Positions 8,650 through 17,939 are shown, counted from the stretch's first letter. The stretch is DNA of 64,000 nucleotides from Psychrobacillus psychrotolerans (GCF_900115805.1 NZ_FOXU01000007.1:124001-188000); one strand, 5' to 3'. The notes: generated by a model not told the origin, from the sequence alone. Made by a program: numbers and translations.

Positions 8650-9864
8650 ATGAGTGGAATTACTGCGCACTATCAACTATACGGAAAGTCTGGTTCTTTT
8701 GAAAAAAAAGCGGATGATATTGCTCTTGGATTGACTATTGGTTCTTGGACCAATTTAGCTTTTTTAGAACAGGAACAGCTAAAAAAACATAAAGGAACTG
8801 TACGATCGGTTACTGAATTTGAAAATATTCTTCACCCCATTCATCCGGAAAGAATTAAAGGAGAAATTAAAGTATTCTATCCTGCCGCAAATTTTTCAGC
8901 AGATATACCAGCAATTTTAACTACCGTTTTCGGCAAACTATCTCTGGATGGAGAAGTAAAATTATTGGATTTAGAATTTGACACAAATATATTATCCCAT
9001 TTCCCTGGCCCTCGCTTCGGCATTCAAGGTATCCGAGAAAGATTGGGAGTTTATGAACGTCCACTCATCATGAGTATCTTCAAAGGTGTCATTGGAAGAG
9101 ATATCGAGTACCTAGCGCAACAACTGAGGCAACAAGCACTTGGTGGAGTTGACCTTGTAAAAGATGACGAAATCCTATTTGACAATCCACTTACTTCTTT
9201 TGAAACACGTATCACTACTGGTCGAGAGGTATTAAGACAAGTGTATGAAGAAACTGGGCATCGTACTCTATACGCAGTAAATTTGTCGGGGCGTACATTC
9301 AAACTAAAGGACAAGGCCAAAAAAGCACGGGAACTTGGAGCAGATGCACTCTTATTTAATGTTCATGCATACGGTTTAGACGTTCTTCAGGAGTTAGCAG
9401 AGGACGAAGAGATTCAATTACCACTCATGGCTCACCCAGCTTATAGTGGAGCATTCACGTCCTCAGGATTTTATGGAGTTTCCACGGCACTTGTTCTTGG
9501 TAAACTTACCCGTTATGCAGGAGCAGATTTTTCATTATTCCCTTCTCCTTATGGCAGTGTTGCACTTGAAAAATCTGTAGCTCTTTCTTTAGGGAAAGAA
9601 CTAACAAAGCCTAGTGAAGTAAAACAAAGCTTTCCGGTGCCTTCTGCAGGCATTCACCCTGGTCTCGTACCACTGTTAATGAATGACTATGGAATCGACA
9701 GCATCATTAATGCCGGGGGTGGAGTACACGGTCATCCGGCCGGTGCAACCGGAGGAGGTTTGGCTTTTAGACAGGCAGTATCGGCTGTTTTGGAAGGTAT
9801 TCCATTAGAAGAAGCAGCTAAAACCCAGAGTGAATTAAACACAGCACTTGAATTATGGAGGTGA
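8650..9864 (+). CDS. mtnW: 2,3-diketo-5-methylthiopentyl-1-phosphate enolase MtnW (RuBisCO-like protein)
   Basis: 404 residues, a form IV RuBisCO-like protein. It enolises 2,3-diketo-5-methylthiopentyl-1-phosphate in methionine salvage. The activation loop [10 protein letters not shown] carries the Lys that is carbamylated (Lys171) and the two acidic metal ligands after it. The phosphate-binding region near the C-terminus reads [15 protein letters not shown]. RuBisCO loop-6 residues needed for CO2 fixation are not kept, as in other MtnW proteins. AGGAG lies seven bases before the ATG. It heads the mtnW-X-B-D operon controlled by the S-box. Confidence 0.97.
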   Translation: MSGITAHYQLYGKSGSFEKKADDIALGLTIGSWTNLAFLEQEQLKKHKGTVRSVTEFENILHPIHPERIKGEIKVFYPAANFSADIPAILTTVFGKLSLDGEVKLLDLEFDTNILSHFPGPRFGIQGIRERLGVYERPLIMSIFKGVIGRDIEYLAQQLRQQALGGVDLVKDDEILFDNPLTSFETRITTGREVLRQVYEETGHRTLYAVNLSGRTFKLKDKAKKARELGADALLFNVHAYGLDVLQELAEDEEIQLPLMAHPAYSGAFTSSGFYGVSTALVLGKLTRYAGADFSLFPSPYGSVALEKSVALSLGKELTKPSEVKQSFPVPSAGIHPGLVPLLMNDYGIDSIINAGGGVHGHPAGATGGGLAFRQAVSAVLEGIPLEEAAKTQSELNTALELWR

Positions 9865-9868
9865 TAAT

Positions 9869-10534
9869 ATGAGTAATCTTGTAGTTTTTTGTGACTTCGA
9901 TGGAACTATTACCAATCAGGATAATATAATGGCAATCATGAAAGAGTTTGCTCCACCAGAATGGACATCGATTAAAGATGATATTTTAGGACAACGAATT
10001 TCCATACAAGATGGTGTAGCAAAAATGTTCACACTCCTTCCTGTTGAGTCAAAAGATGACATTATCTCTTTTGTGCTTAAGCAGGCAGTCATCCGTGATG
10101 GGTTTAGTGAATTTGTCTCCTATGCAAAAAAACACAACATACCACTCTACATCGTAAGTGGCGGCATAGACTTTTTTGTCCACAAGCTACTAGAACCATT
10201 CGGGACATTTACAGGAGTCTATTGTAATACATCCGAATTTTCCAAGGATACAATTCACATTAAGTTTCCGTATAGCTGTGATGATCAATGTACTAGCCAA
10301 GGCTGTGGTTGCTGTAAACCCTCTATTATTCGTACCCTTCTTGACCAAGATGCTGTGAGCGTTGTGATTGGGGATTCCATCACTGATCTTGAAGCAGCAA
10401 AATTAGGTAATGTCGTTATTGCGAGGGATTTCTTAATCGAAAAATGCGATGAATTGAATATTCCCTATGAACCTTTTGAGAACTTCCACGATGTGATAAA
10501 AATTATTGACGCAAAGTTAGGTGTGGAAATATGA
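9869..10534 (+). CDS. mtnX: 2-hydroxy-3-keto-5-methylthiopentenyl-1-phosphate phosphatase MtnX
   Basis: 221 residues from the ATG at 9869, which has a perfect GGAGGTGA five bases upstream that itself overlaps the mtnW stop; an upstream in-frame start would lie within mtnW. HAD-superfamily phosphatase: motif I DFDGT (residues 9-13), motif II in IVSGG, and motif [18 protein letters not shown]. It removes phosphate from the MtnW product to give the acireductone precursor. A cluster of Cys residues ([16 protein letters not shown]) is present in the cap region, as in other MtnX proteins. The stop overlaps the mtnB start (ATGA). Confidence 0.95.
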   Translation: MSNLVVFCDFDGTITNQDNIMAIMKEFAPPEWTSIKDDILGQRISIQDGVAKMFTLLPVESKDDIISFVLKQAVIRDGFSEFVSYAKKHNIPLYIVSGGIDFFVHKLLEPFGTFTGVYCNTSEFSKDTIHIKFPYSCDDQCTSQGCGCCKPSIIRTLLDQDAVSVVIGDSITDLEAAKLGNVVIARDFLIEKCDELNIPYEPFENFHDVIKIIDAKLGVEI

Positions 10535-11145
10535 CTTTACAAGATAAATGGGAAGAACTTGCAGACATAAAAGATGAATTAGCCGTACGGGATTGGTTTA
10601 TGGGGACGAGCGGTAATCTTGCTATTAAAGTACATGATAATCCTATGGAGTTCTTAGTGACAGCAAGCGGAAAAGATAAAAAAAAGAGAACAGCAGAGGA
10701 TTTTTTACTTGTTGATGCAGATGGAAACCCAGTCGAAAATACACATTTAACTCCATCAGCCGAAACATTATTACACTGTGCAATATATCGCGAAACAAAT
10801 GCAGGTTGTAGCTTACACATCCATACAGTTGCAAATAACGTTATTTCCGAATTATATGGTGACAAAGGTTCAGTAGATTTTCAAGGTATTGAACTTATTA
10901 AAGCTTTTGGAATGTGGGAAGAGGATGCCATACTATCGATACCCATTGTCCCTAACTACGCTCATATACCAAAGCTTGCAGAAGAATTTACACCGTATAT
11001 TTCTGCAGACAAGGGAGTTATACTCATTCGAAATCACGGAATAACCGTTTGGGGAAAAGATGGATTTGAGGCAAAAAAATTACTTGAAGCTTGCGAATTT
11101 TTATTTCAGTATCAATTAGCACTACATCAAATACACTCAAAATAG
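10531..11145 (+). CDS. mtnB: Methylthioribulose-1-phosphate dehydratase MtnB
   Basis: 204 residues, class II aldolase/adducin fold. It dehydrates methylthioribulose-1-phosphate, linking MtnA to MtnW. The zinc-binding His residues are visible in HIH (96 and 98) and in IRNHG (His169), and the N-terminal GTSGNLAIK motif is the phosphate-binding loop. The ATG overlaps the mtnX stop, so the genes are translationally coupled. Third gene of the S-box-controlled operon. Confidence 0.95.
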   Translation: MTLQDKWEELADIKDELAVRDWFMGTSGNLAIKVHDNPMEFLVTASGKDKKKRTAEDFLLVDADGNPVENTHLTPSAETLLHCAIYRETNAGCSLHIHTVANNVISELYGDKGSVDFQGIELIKAFGMWEEDAILSIPIVPNYAHIPKLAEEFTPYISADKGVILIRNHGITVWGKDGFEAKKLLEACEFLFQYQLALHQIHSK

Positions 11146-11160
11146 AAAGGAAGATTGTTA

Positions 11161-11694
11161 ATGGCTATTATTAAAATTCAAGGAACAAATGAAACAATTA
11201 AAGAGCAAAAAGAGGTAGCAGCGTTTTTAGAGAGCCAAGAAGTAATTTATGAGCATTGGGATATTAACAAACTACCAGAAAACCTTCGTGAAAAATTTGA
11301 CTTAAGCGACGGAGAAAAGCAAGAGATTCTCCACGCCTTCCAAGATGAAATAGATGATATCTCTAGTCGCCGTGGATATCAAGCGGCCGATATTATCTCT
11401 CTTTCAGATTCGAACCCAAACTTAGACGAACTATTAAAAAATTTCGAACGCAAACACCTTCATACCGATGATGAAGTTCGTTATATTGTAAGTGGTCATG
11501 GTGTCTTCATCATACAAGGCAAGGATGAACACTACTTTGAAGTCCATCTTTCACCTGGTGATTTGATATCTGTGCCTGAGAATATTACACATTACTTCAC
11601 ATTATCAGAGGACCGTAAAGTTGTTGCTGTACGCATATTTGTAACAACAGAGGGTTGGGTCCCAGTTTATCAAGAGGAAGCAGTAGAACAATAA
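11161..11694 (+). CDS. mtnD: Acireductone dioxygenase MtnD
   Basis: 177 residues from the ATG at 11161; AAAGGAAG lies seven bases upstream, which favours this over the TTG two codons earlier. It is a cupin that oxidises the acireductone of the salvage pathway to the keto acid of methionine (Fe form) or to an off-pathway product (Ni form). The metal ligands fit the family pattern H-x-H-x3-E...H: His99, His101, Glu105 and His144 (HLHTDDE, NITHYF). Last gene of the mtnWXBD operon. The final transaminase (mtnE) and the nucleosidase (mtnN) are not in the window. Confidence 0.96.
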   Translation: MAIIKIQGTNETIKEQKEVAAFLESQEVIYEHWDINKLPENLREKFDLSDGEKQEILHAFQDEIDDISSRRGYQAADIISLSDSNPNLDELLKNFERKHLHTDDEVRYIVSGHGVFIIQGKDEHYFEVHLSPGDLISVPENITHYFTLSEDRKVVAVRIFVTTEGWVPVYQEEAVEQ

Positions 11695-11770
11695 AGGTAA
11701 ATGCTCTTTGTAGGAATAAGAAAAAAGGAATGCTATACTAACTTTATCTTATAAGAAAGGAGAATGTACA

Positions 11771-12109
11771 ATGATTATTGTAACGAATCGCATCAAAACC
11801 AAACCAGGATTTGCAGAAAAAATGGCTCCAAATTTCACAAAACCAAGCCCCCTTCAAGAAATGGAAGGCTTCATCAAAGTAGAGGTCGCTATTACTCAAG
11901 GACCAACTGAATATGATGAAATGAATGTAAATATGTACTGGGAGAAAGAAGAAAACTTCCAAGCATGGAAAGACAGTGATCTCTTCAAAGAATCGCATAA
12001 ACGTCCCGAATCTGGCTCTCCTGAAGCTTCTAAAGAATCTCCACTTTTAGGTAATGAATTAATCATTTCTAAAGTTGCCGCTTCTATAGAAGCAATTTCC
12101 AAAAACTAA
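11771..12109 (+). CDS. hmoA: Heme-degrading monooxygenase-like protein (HmoA/IsdG type ABM domain)
   Basis: 112 residues with one antibiotic-biosynthesis-monooxygenase ferredoxin-like domain. IsdG-type catalytic residues appear at the expected places: Asn6 (IVTNR), Trp66 (FQAWKDSD) and His76 (FKESHKRP). These enzymes bind heme and open the porphyrin ring to release iron. The N-terminus and the VNMYW stretch recall B. subtilis HmoA. AAAGGAG lies seven bases before the ATG. It stands alone with its own terminator; no Fur box was recognised in the 76-base gap after mtnD. Confidence 0.82.
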   Translation: MIIVTNRIKTKPGFAEKMAPNFTKPSPLQEMEGFIKVEVAITQGPTEYDEMNVNMYWEKEENFQAWKDSDLFKESHKRPESGSPEASKESPLLGNELIISKVAASIEAISKN

Positions 12110-12112
12110 AAT

Positions 12113-12152
12113 AAAAGTGGAGGACTCATCTTCTGAGTTCATCCACTTTTTT
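12113..12152 (+). terminator. Terminator of the hmoA-like gene, shared with the convergent acetyltransferase gene
   Basis: AAAGTGGA...ACTCA pairs with TGAGT...TCCACTTT and runs into six T residues on the plus strand. The stop codon of the convergent gene lies inside it and the minus side is also T-rich, so it may work in both directions. Confidence 0.8.
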
Positions 12153-12860
12153 CATGTCTATTCGGTAAATCCCCTTTATATCTCGTAATACACATCCATT
12201 CGTTTCAAAAATCCGTCTCATAGGGACATTTCCTGTGTCTGTACTCCCTACATATATCTTGGCACCTAATGTTTTCAAAAGCTCTATAGAAATAGCATGA
12301 AATATCTTTCCATATCCTTTTTCTCGTTGCTCTGGAACTACCCCAAAGTAAAACATTCTACCTTCTTCTGTCGTTCCTTGTTCAATATGAGGAATACTAA
12401 TACCGTAGTTCCTGCCATTTTGAGAAAAGATAAAACATTGATCTCGCCAATTAGTACCTAATTCAAGTTCTAATGACTCCATTATTTGACTGATAGAAAA
12501 CAGCTTATTCTTGTTCGCTGAGCCACTCCTACATGCATCATACAATCTAGCAAAATCAGAATCCGTAACTTGACTCTCAGAGAGAGCATCTACTTGAAAA
12601 TCACTAGTATTTTTAAATGGTCCTTGTAGTGTCTTGGTGTACTCTACAATAGACGACACTTTTTTGAACCGACGCTTTAAAAGCCAATCCTCATTTTCTT
12701 CATCCATCAGAAGGGATAGATATGCTACTTTTTGTTCTTTCCACTCTGTTAATAATTGATCGAACGCAACTAAATAATCTATATTTGGAATATGGGATAC
12801 TTTATGTTGATCCACAAGCCAGTATTCTCGTTCTTTTTTTATCAGATTGAAAAGGTTCAC
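12126..12860 (-). CDS. GNAT-family N-acetyltransferase
   Basis: 244 residues. The C-terminal half has the GNAT acetyl-CoA site: FGVVPEQREKGYGKIFHA (motif A, Q/R-x-x-G-x-G form near residue 177) followed by GSTDTGNVPMRRIFETNGC (motif B). The N-terminal half is not recognised. The start is a GTG with GGAGG nine bases upstream. It begins 24 bases after the amino-acid ABC ATPase gene and may be read from the same lysine-riboswitch transcript, but no link to lysine metabolism can be shown. The substrate is unknown. Confidence 0.75.
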   Translation of the reverse strand: MNLFNLIKKEREYWLVDQHKVSHIPNIDYLVAFDQLLTEWKEQKVAYLSLLMDEENEDWLLKRRFKKVSSIVEYTKTLQGPFKNTSDFQVDALSESQVTDSDFARLYDACRSGSANKNKLFSISQIMESLELELGTNWRDQCFIFSQNGRNYGISIPHIEQGTTEEGRMFYFGVVPEQREKGYGKIFHAISIELLKTLGAKIYVGSTDTGNVPMRRIFETNGCVLRDIKGIYRIDMKKVDELRR

Positions 12861-12883
12861 CTTTCGATTCCTCCATACTGTTA

Positions 12884-13618
12884 TTAGCTTAATGTTCGTT
12901 TTAAAAATGTTTTAGTTCTTTCTTCCCTCGGGTTGTTGAAAATTTGTTCTGGAGGTCCCTCCTCAGCAATTACGCCTTTATCCATAAAAACAACCCGATC
13001 GGCTACTTCTTTAGCAAACTCCATTTCATGTGTCACTATTAACATTGTAAGTCCCGTACTTGCTAACTCTTTCATCACTTTTAATACCTCCCCAACCATT
13101 TCTGGATCCAGTGCGGAGGTAGGTTCATCAAATAACATGACATCCGGTTCCATGGAAAGTGCTCTTGCTATAGCGACACGTTGCTTTTGACCACCTGATA
13201 GTTGCTTAGGCTTGGCATTTACATAATGATCCATTCCCACTACTTTTAAGTATTTTAACGCAATCTTTTCGGCATCCTCTTTAGAACGTTTTAATACCTT
13301 TACTTGACCTACCATACAATTGTTTAACGCATTATGGTTATTAAATAAGTTGAACTGTTGAAAAACCATTCCTAACTTTTTTCGGTAGGCATGGATATCA
13401 TGTTTTTCATCTAAAATATTCTCTCCACGATAAATAATTTGACCGCCACTAGGCTTTTCCAACAAATTTATGCAACGAAGTAAAGTAGATTTCCCTGATC
13501 CAGAGGAACCGATGATGCAAATAACCTCTCCTTTGTTCACTGAAAAATCTATGTCTCTTAAGACCTCATGATTTCCGAAGGATTTACTTAAATGTTGAAC
13601 TTCGATGACACTTCCCAT
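12884..13618 (-). CDS. Amino-acid ABC importer ATPase (GlnQ/HisP family), probable lysine uptake
   Basis: 244 residues, polar-amino-acid-uptake ATPase: Walker [13 protein letters not shown] near residue 36, Q-loop VFQQFNLF, signature [15 protein letters not shown], Walker [15 protein letters not shown] and the His switch in IVTHEM. GAAGGAGGAG is placed well before the ATG. It lies 18 bases after the permease gene in a transcript led by a lysine riboswitch, so it most likely energises lysine import. Confidence 0.9.
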   Translation of the reverse strand: MGSVIEVQHLSKSFGNHEVLRDIDFSVNKGEVICIIGSSGSGKSTLLRCINLLEKPSGGQIIYRGENILDEKHDIHAYRKKLGMVFQQFNLFNNHNALNNCMVGQVKVLKRSKEDAEKIALKYLKVVGMDHYVNAKPKQLSGGQKQRVAIARALSMEPDVMLFDEPTSALDPEMVGEVLKVMKELASTGLTMLIVTHEMEFAKEVADRVVFMDKGVIAEEGPPEQIFNNPREERTKTFLKRTLS

Positions 13619-13636
13619 AGATTTCTCCTCCTTCGT

Positions 13637-14398
13637 TTAATCGATATTCGCATTATTTCTAGGTAACATAAGTTGCGGTGGCGGCTGACCAATCATGCTG
13701 TAGTTTTCCGGGCCGTCTAATCTTCTCTCTATATATCGTAATATTAATGTTACTGTAAACGTCATAACGAAATACAAAATACATGCTATAAAGAATGGTT
13801 CAAAGTATTTAAAGCTTATACCTGCAACTGTTTTCGCTTGAAAATATAGTTCCGTAACACCTATTACATTCAAGACAGACGTATCTTTAATATTAATGAT
13901 AAATTGATTTCCTGTTGCTGGTAAAATATTTCGGATGACTTGAGGTAGAACAACACTCCACATTGTTTGAACATGATTCATACCAATTGCTTGTGCAGCT
14001 TCGAATTGCCCCTTATCAATGGAAATAACACCGCCCCGTACAATTTCTGCCATATATGCACCCGTGTTGATCGAAACAATGAATATTGCTGCTGTTGTTC
14101 GGTCCATATCTATCCCAAAAGCAAGCGCAGATCCATAGAATATTACCATGGCCTGTACGATCATCGGAGTTCCTCTAAAGAACTCAATATATGCAGAAAG
14201 TATTAGATTTACTACTTTTAACAAAATACGTTTCATTTTTCTTTCAGGTTTAGGAATTGTACGAATAACCCCTGCTAACAAGCCAATAACTGCTCCAAAA
14301 ATTGTACCAATAATTGATATTAATAATGTCATTCCTGCTCCACGAAGGAACATCGGCCAGTTATTAGTAATCATCGAAATAATATATTCAATGCTCAT
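13637..14398 (-). CDS. Amino-acid ABC importer permease (HisM/GlnP family), probable lysine uptake
   Basis: 253 residues from the ATG at 14398, chosen for the AGGAGGG site upstream; a longer frame would start inside the intergenic repeat and adds no family sequence. Several membrane segments and the amino-acid permease loop EAAQAIGMNHVQTMWSVVLP near residue 150 (EAA motif contacting the ATPase) are visible. The sequence starts MSIEYIISMITNNWPMFLRG, typical for HisM/GlnP subunits. It is separated from the binding-protein gene by 129 bases that hold a terminator-like hairpin and a dispersed repeat. Confidence 0.9.
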   Translation of the reverse strand: MSIEYIISMITNNWPMFLRGAGMTLLISIIGTIFGAVIGLLAGVIRTIPKPERKMKRILLKVVNLILSAYIEFFRGTPMIVQAMVIFYGSALAFGIDMDRTTAAIFIVSINTGAYMAEIVRGGVISIDKGQFEAAQAIGMNHVQTMWSVVLPQVIRNILPATGNQFIINIKDTSVLNVIGVTELYFQAKTVAGISFKYFEPFFIACILYFVMTFTVTLILRYIERRLDGPENYSMIGQPPPQLMLPRNNANID

Positions 14399-14414
14399 AC
14401 ATTTCCCTCCTTTC

Positions 14415-14454
14415 TTAGAAAAGCCGCAGACGCTGCTGGCGACTGGAGCTAGAT
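14415..14454 (-). repeat. Dispersed intergenic repeat, copy B
   Basis: On the minus strand it starts ATCTAGCTCCAG and ends GCGGCTTTTCTAA, directly before the AGGAGG of the permease gene. It matches copy A (8597-8633) at both ends and in position relative to the following gene. Confidence 0.55.
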
Positions 14455-14485
14455 AGTTAATAATTCGAAAGCATATATTCCATAT

Positions 14486-14514
14486 AAAAACCGACTGCAA
14501 AAAGATGCAGCCGG
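14486..14514 (-). terminator. Terminator-like hairpin after the lysine-type binding-protein gene
   Basis: CCGGCTGCA pairs with TGCAGTCGG (one G-U) on the minus strand, followed by TTTTT. Being intra-operonic, it should reduce expression of the permease and ATPase relative to the binding protein. Confidence 0.75.
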
Positions 14515-14527
14515 TATCACTTCACCC

Positions 14528-15373
14528 TTATTCTGCCGCTGGTTGGTTATTGATAGCAGCATCCATAATTTCTTGTCTTTCTTCTTCAGAAATTTCCGCT
14601 AAAATTTTATTAATATCTTCTGTTAATTTACTATCTTTTTTCAAGCCTACTGCTACTGCTGTATCCTCTTCTGCCGCTTTAAATCCATCCGTAAATTCAA
14701 CCATTGCAAAGTTGGTATTAGCGGAAGAAGCACTAATTCCTTCTGGACGTTCAGACACATAACCATCAATAACTCCAGATTCTAATGCTACACGCATGGC
14801 AGAGAAATTATCAGATGCTGGTTGTTTTTGCACATCTTTGATTTGATCAATTACGCCATAGTGAGAAGTATTTAACTGACCTGTAATTTTAGCACCACTA
14901 AAATCTTGAATAGAAGTAGCCCCTTCAAAAGCTCCACCTTTTTTCACTACCATAACAAAGTTGGAAGTATAGTAGTTTTCCGAAAAGTCGATTGTTTCTT
15001 TACGCTCTTCTGTAGGTGACATTCCCGCTATAATTGCATCAATTTTGTCTGATTGCAAGGAAGGCACTAGCCCATCCCACTCTGTTTTAACGATAACTAG
15101 TTCCTTTCCTAATCCATCCGCAATACGTTTAGCAATTTCCACATCATATCCACCAGCATACTCTGCGTTTCCATCAATCTTCACTCCACCATTGGAATCG
15201 TCTAGTTGAGTCCAGTTAAAAGGTGCATAACCTGCTTCTAAGCCTACTGTAAATGTATCAGCCGAATCTTTAGCTGTTGAAGATCCCGAAGTCTCTTTAT
15301 CAGCAGTTCCACATGCCGCTAATAACAATGTAATAGATGCAAATATCGTTAAAAATGCTAATCTTTTTTTCAT
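14528..15373 (-). CDS. Amino-acid ABC importer binding lipoprotein, probable lysine binding
   Basis: 281 residues with a signal peptide and the lipobox LLLAAC (Cys21). The mature part is an SBP_bac_3 domain: FTVGLEAGYAPFNW, the region AGGYDVEIAKRIADGLGKEL, the ligand-site segment AIIAGMSPTEERKETIDFSENYY, and VSERPEGISA in the second lobe. GGGAG lies before the ATG. It is the first gene after a lysine riboswitch with terminator, so expression should rise when lysine is scarce; this identifies lysine as the most probable substrate, although other basic amino acids cannot be excluded. Confidence 0.88.
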   Translation of the reverse strand: MKKRLAFLTIFASITLLLAACGTADKETSGSSTAKDSADTFTVGLEAGYAPFNWTQLDDSNGGVKIDGNAEYAGGYDVEIAKRIADGLGKELVIVKTEWDGLVPSLQSDKIDAIIAGMSPTEERKETIDFSENYYTSNFVMVVKKGGAFEGATSIQDFSGAKITGQLNTSHYGVIDQIKDVQKQPASDNFSAMRVALESGVIDGYVSERPEGISASSANTNFAMVEFTDGFKAAEEDTAVAVGLKKDSKLTEDINKILAEISEEERQEIMDAAINNQPAAE

Positions 15374-15432
15374 TCTAATTTCTCCCTTTTTATCAATATA
15401 TGTTCTTGCCTATAAAAAAAGACAACTTGTAC

Positions 15433-15460
15433 AAAAAAAGACCTGAGATGAACTCAGGTC
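15433..15460 (-). terminator. Lysine-riboswitch expression-platform terminator
   Basis: A perfect eight-base-pair stem GACCTGAG/CTCAGGTC with a five-base loop, followed by seven T residues on the minus strand, 58 bases before the binding-protein start codon. Confidence 0.9.
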
Positions 15461-15501
15461 GCAATATGTATAGTTGCCCAGGTCCTCTACTTTTCCCAAA
15501 T

Positions 15502-15677
15502 GAGATAGCACACCATTATAAACCGGGATGTTTATAGTGGACAGTCCTGCAATTATTAACTACAGACCCAGCAAGTAATAACGAGTAATATTACAAACTT
15601 CGGCGACATTTCCTTCTCCCTAGCATCGTAGCTTCTCAAACTCCACTAAGGACTGTTAAATATCGCGCCTCTACCTC
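15502..15677 (-). promoter_or_regulatory. Lysine riboswitch (L-box)
   Basis: The minus strand shows the L-box sequence blocks in the right order: GAGGTAGAGGCGCGATA, AACAGTCCTTAG, GGAAATGTCGCCGAAG, GCTGGGTCTGTAGTTAA, GCAGGACTGTCC and GGTGTGCTATCTC. P1 is formed by GAGGTAG (15671-15677) and CTATCTC (15502-15508), fully paired with one G-U. L-boxes sense lysine and usually control lysine synthesis or uptake genes. Here the following operon is an ABC importer. Confidence 0.95.
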
Positions 15678-15714
15678 ACTACACTAAGTGAGGTTATATT
15701 CAATTATGTTTCAT

Positions 15715-15743
15715 AGTTTACAATACACATATATTTCTGTCAA
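15715..15743 (-). promoter_or_regulatory. SigA-type promoter for the lysine-riboswitch operon
   Basis: TTGACA (15738-15743) and TAAACT (15715-15720) on the minus strand with a 17-base spacer, 38 bases upstream of the aptamer. Confidence 0.75.
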
Positions 15744-15870
15744 CTGCCTCAGTATTAATACTTAGCTAGGTATATGTTATAATTAATGGTGGAAATATAA
15801 AAACAATGAGAATTTAGTTATTAATGTGTCTACTTACATTGGTAATTATTTTTTAAAGGAGAATGATATT

Positions 15871-17271
15871 ATGAGATCTGTCCAAACTACAGATCACAAA
15901 GTAACAGAACAAATGGACTCAGATTATTCATTAGAAAAGGTACCCCGTAGCCAAAGAAATATGGGTTGGTTAAGTATAACCAATATTACATTCGGCATAG
16001 CCACTGCCATTTTTTACTTTCAAATGGGTAGTGTAATGGCTCTGCAATTTGGGGCACTAAATGCTATTATCTCCTCGATTTACGCAATAGTAGTTGCCGG
16101 TATATTAGGAACCTTCATTGCTTACTTATCCGCTAAATCTGGTATGAATGTCAATCTATTATCTAGAGGCGGTGGTTTTGGCTATATAGGTGCTTCCCTA
16201 ACATCGTTCCTCTACGCGACAAACTTTATTATGTATTGTGCATTTGAAGGACTGATTTTAGTATCCGCGGTTCACACCTTCTTCCCTAACCTACAAGAAT
16301 GGGCATTAATCATTTTCTTCGGTTTTATCGTTATACCTTTAAACTGGTTTGGAATTAAACAACTAGATAAGTTACAAAAGTGGTCTCTACCTATATTTGT
16401 AGTTTTCTTAATAACAGCAGTTGTTATATCATTTTATAAACCTTCCGTATTTGAAGGACCTTTTTGGACTTATTTACCTGAAGGCGTTCAAGTTGGAGGA
16501 CAAGCCCTACTCCTTTGCATAGGTGTTCAACATGGAATAATGGGTCTAACAGCCCTACTAGCATCTGATTATGCTCGTTTTCTAAAACCAAAAGATATTA
16601 AAATTGGTTCGGTGGCAATCGGTTTTATTCCACAAATTTTCTGCTTCGGTATTATGGGGGGTCTTGGTATTTGGTTTGGTGTTCGCTTAGGTGAACCAAA
16701 TCCAGGAGTTTATATTGTAATGCTTCTAGGTATTGGTGGAGCATTATTCACGATGCTAACTCAACTACGTATAAATATTACTAACATATATAGTAGTTCC
16801 CTATCGCTATCAAACTTCTTTGAAAACATTTTTAAATTTACACCTGGACGCAGATTTTGGGTGGTTGTAAGTGCAATTACTGCAATAATTCTAATGCTCG
16901 GTGGTATTGTAGATCATTTAGATACAGCTATGACATTTCAAGGTGTATTTTTACTATCATGGGCAGCTATATTGGTGACCGATGCATTGGTCGTTAAAAA
17001 AGCTTTGAAAATTGGGAATGGTTATTATGAGGCTCGCCAGGAATTTCTCTACAAATGGAATCCTGTTGGAGTTGTATCTTTAATCGTTGCCAGTGGCATA
17101 GGTACATTTGCAGCATTAGGTTATATGGGTTCATTTTTACAAAGTACCGCTGCTTTCTTTGCAGCTATTTTAGCAGCAATTCTTACTGTTTTTATTGCAG
17201 TATTAACAAAAGGAAAATATTACAATAAAGGTGCTGCCGACGATATCCCCAAAGAGGATTATATTGCATAA
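15871..17271 (+). CDS. NCS1-family permease (cytosine/purine/uracil/allantoin type)
   Basis: 466 residues from the ATG at 15871 with AAAGGAG nine bases upstream. About twelve hydrophobic segments; NCS1 features include RSQRNMGWLSITNITFG before the first segment and the glycine-rich loop LLSRGGGFGYIGASLTSFLY. NCS1 proteins carry nucleobases, allantoin, hydantoins or thiamin with protons or sodium. No purine or pyrimidine gene lies next to it and no PurR box or riboswitch is visible upstream, so the substrate stays open. It has its own terminator. Confidence 0.82.
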   Translation: MRSVQTTDHKVTEQMDSDYSLEKVPRSQRNMGWLSITNITFGIATAIFYFQMGSVMALQFGALNAIISSIYAIVVAGILGTFIAYLSAKSGMNVNLLSRGGGFGYIGASLTSFLYATNFIMYCAFEGLILVSAVHTFFPNLQEWALIIFFGFIVIPLNWFGIKQLDKLQKWSLPIFVVFLITAVVISFYKPSVFEGPFWTYLPEGVQVGGQALLLCIGVQHGIMGLTALLASDYARFLKPKDIKIGSVAIGFIPQIFCFGIMGGLGIWFGVRLGEPNPGVYIVMLLGIGGALFTMLTQLRINITNIYSSSLSLSNFFENIFKFTPGRRFWVVVSAITAIILMLGGIVDHLDTAMTFQGVFLLSWAAILVTDALVVKKALKIGNGYYEARQEFLYKWNPVGVVSLIVASGIGTFAALGYMGSFLQSTAAFFAAILAAILTVFIAVLTKGKYYNKGAADDIPKEDYIA

Positions 17272-17294
17272 CAGTAGTTCCCCTTATTCACATT

Positions 17295-17341
17295 AAAAAA
17301 GTAATCCATTTTTGAGTTATTACTCAGGATGGATTACTTTT
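17295..17341 (+). terminator. Terminator of the NCS1 permease gene
   Basis: GTAATCCAT (17301-17309) pairs with ATGGATTAC (17329-17337), with an inner TGAGT/ACTCA stem, followed by a short T tract. Confidence 0.75.
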
Positions 17342-17460
17342 CACTTCTAGCATTTTCTTAGAAGAAAATTATAGTTAGTGAAAATAAGCTTAGCTTACCT
17401 TTAAAAGAATAATTTTAATCTATATTATCAACAGGAATTCAATTCCTTCTTGTTACACGT

Positions 17461-17625
17461 TCACTTTCTTTTTTCTATACTATTGTTTACAACATTTGCT
17501 ATATTGTGAATGGTATTTTCGAGAGAGTCTATTTTATTTTCAAAGCGATGTAATAAATAAATAGTGACTACAATAGGAAATCCAAAGTTTCCAATTAATT
17601 GTACGATGTTTTCCTCCCCAATCAT
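17461..17625 (-). CDS. YvrJ-family small membrane protein
   Basis: 54 residues from the ATG at 17625, preceded by AAAGGGGGG. The sequence begins MIGEENIVQLIGNFGFPIVV and has one hydrophobic segment, then LLHRFENKIDSLENTIHNI, the pattern of YvrJ-family proteins (a single membrane helix followed by a charged helical tail). Function unknown. In-frame starts further upstream lack a binding site. It is a single gene between the NCS1 permease and the receptor gene. Confidence 0.7.
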   Translation of the reverse strand: MIGEENIVQLIGNFGFPIVVTIYLLHRFENKIDSLENTIHNIANVVNNSIEKRK

Positions 17626-17939
17626 GTGTACCCCCCTTTCCCTTTTATTTACCATTCCCAAACAATTGATATTCCCGTTGAGTAAAACCAATTAAAGTAT
17701 AACTGTTGTATTGCTAAAACTTACTTGTCCAAAAATAATTTTATCTCACGTTAGTCTTCTTCCTCCTTTTTATTAATATTTTATTTAATTATACTAAATT
17801 TTTGTTATATTTAGAATAATTAAAGGTTGGGAAACATTACCTGAGTTCTTCCCTTATTACTATATAACTCAACCTATTTTCCTATTTTAATGAAAATTTA
17901 CTACTTCTAAATCAATTCGGATAATTATTGTATCAATAT

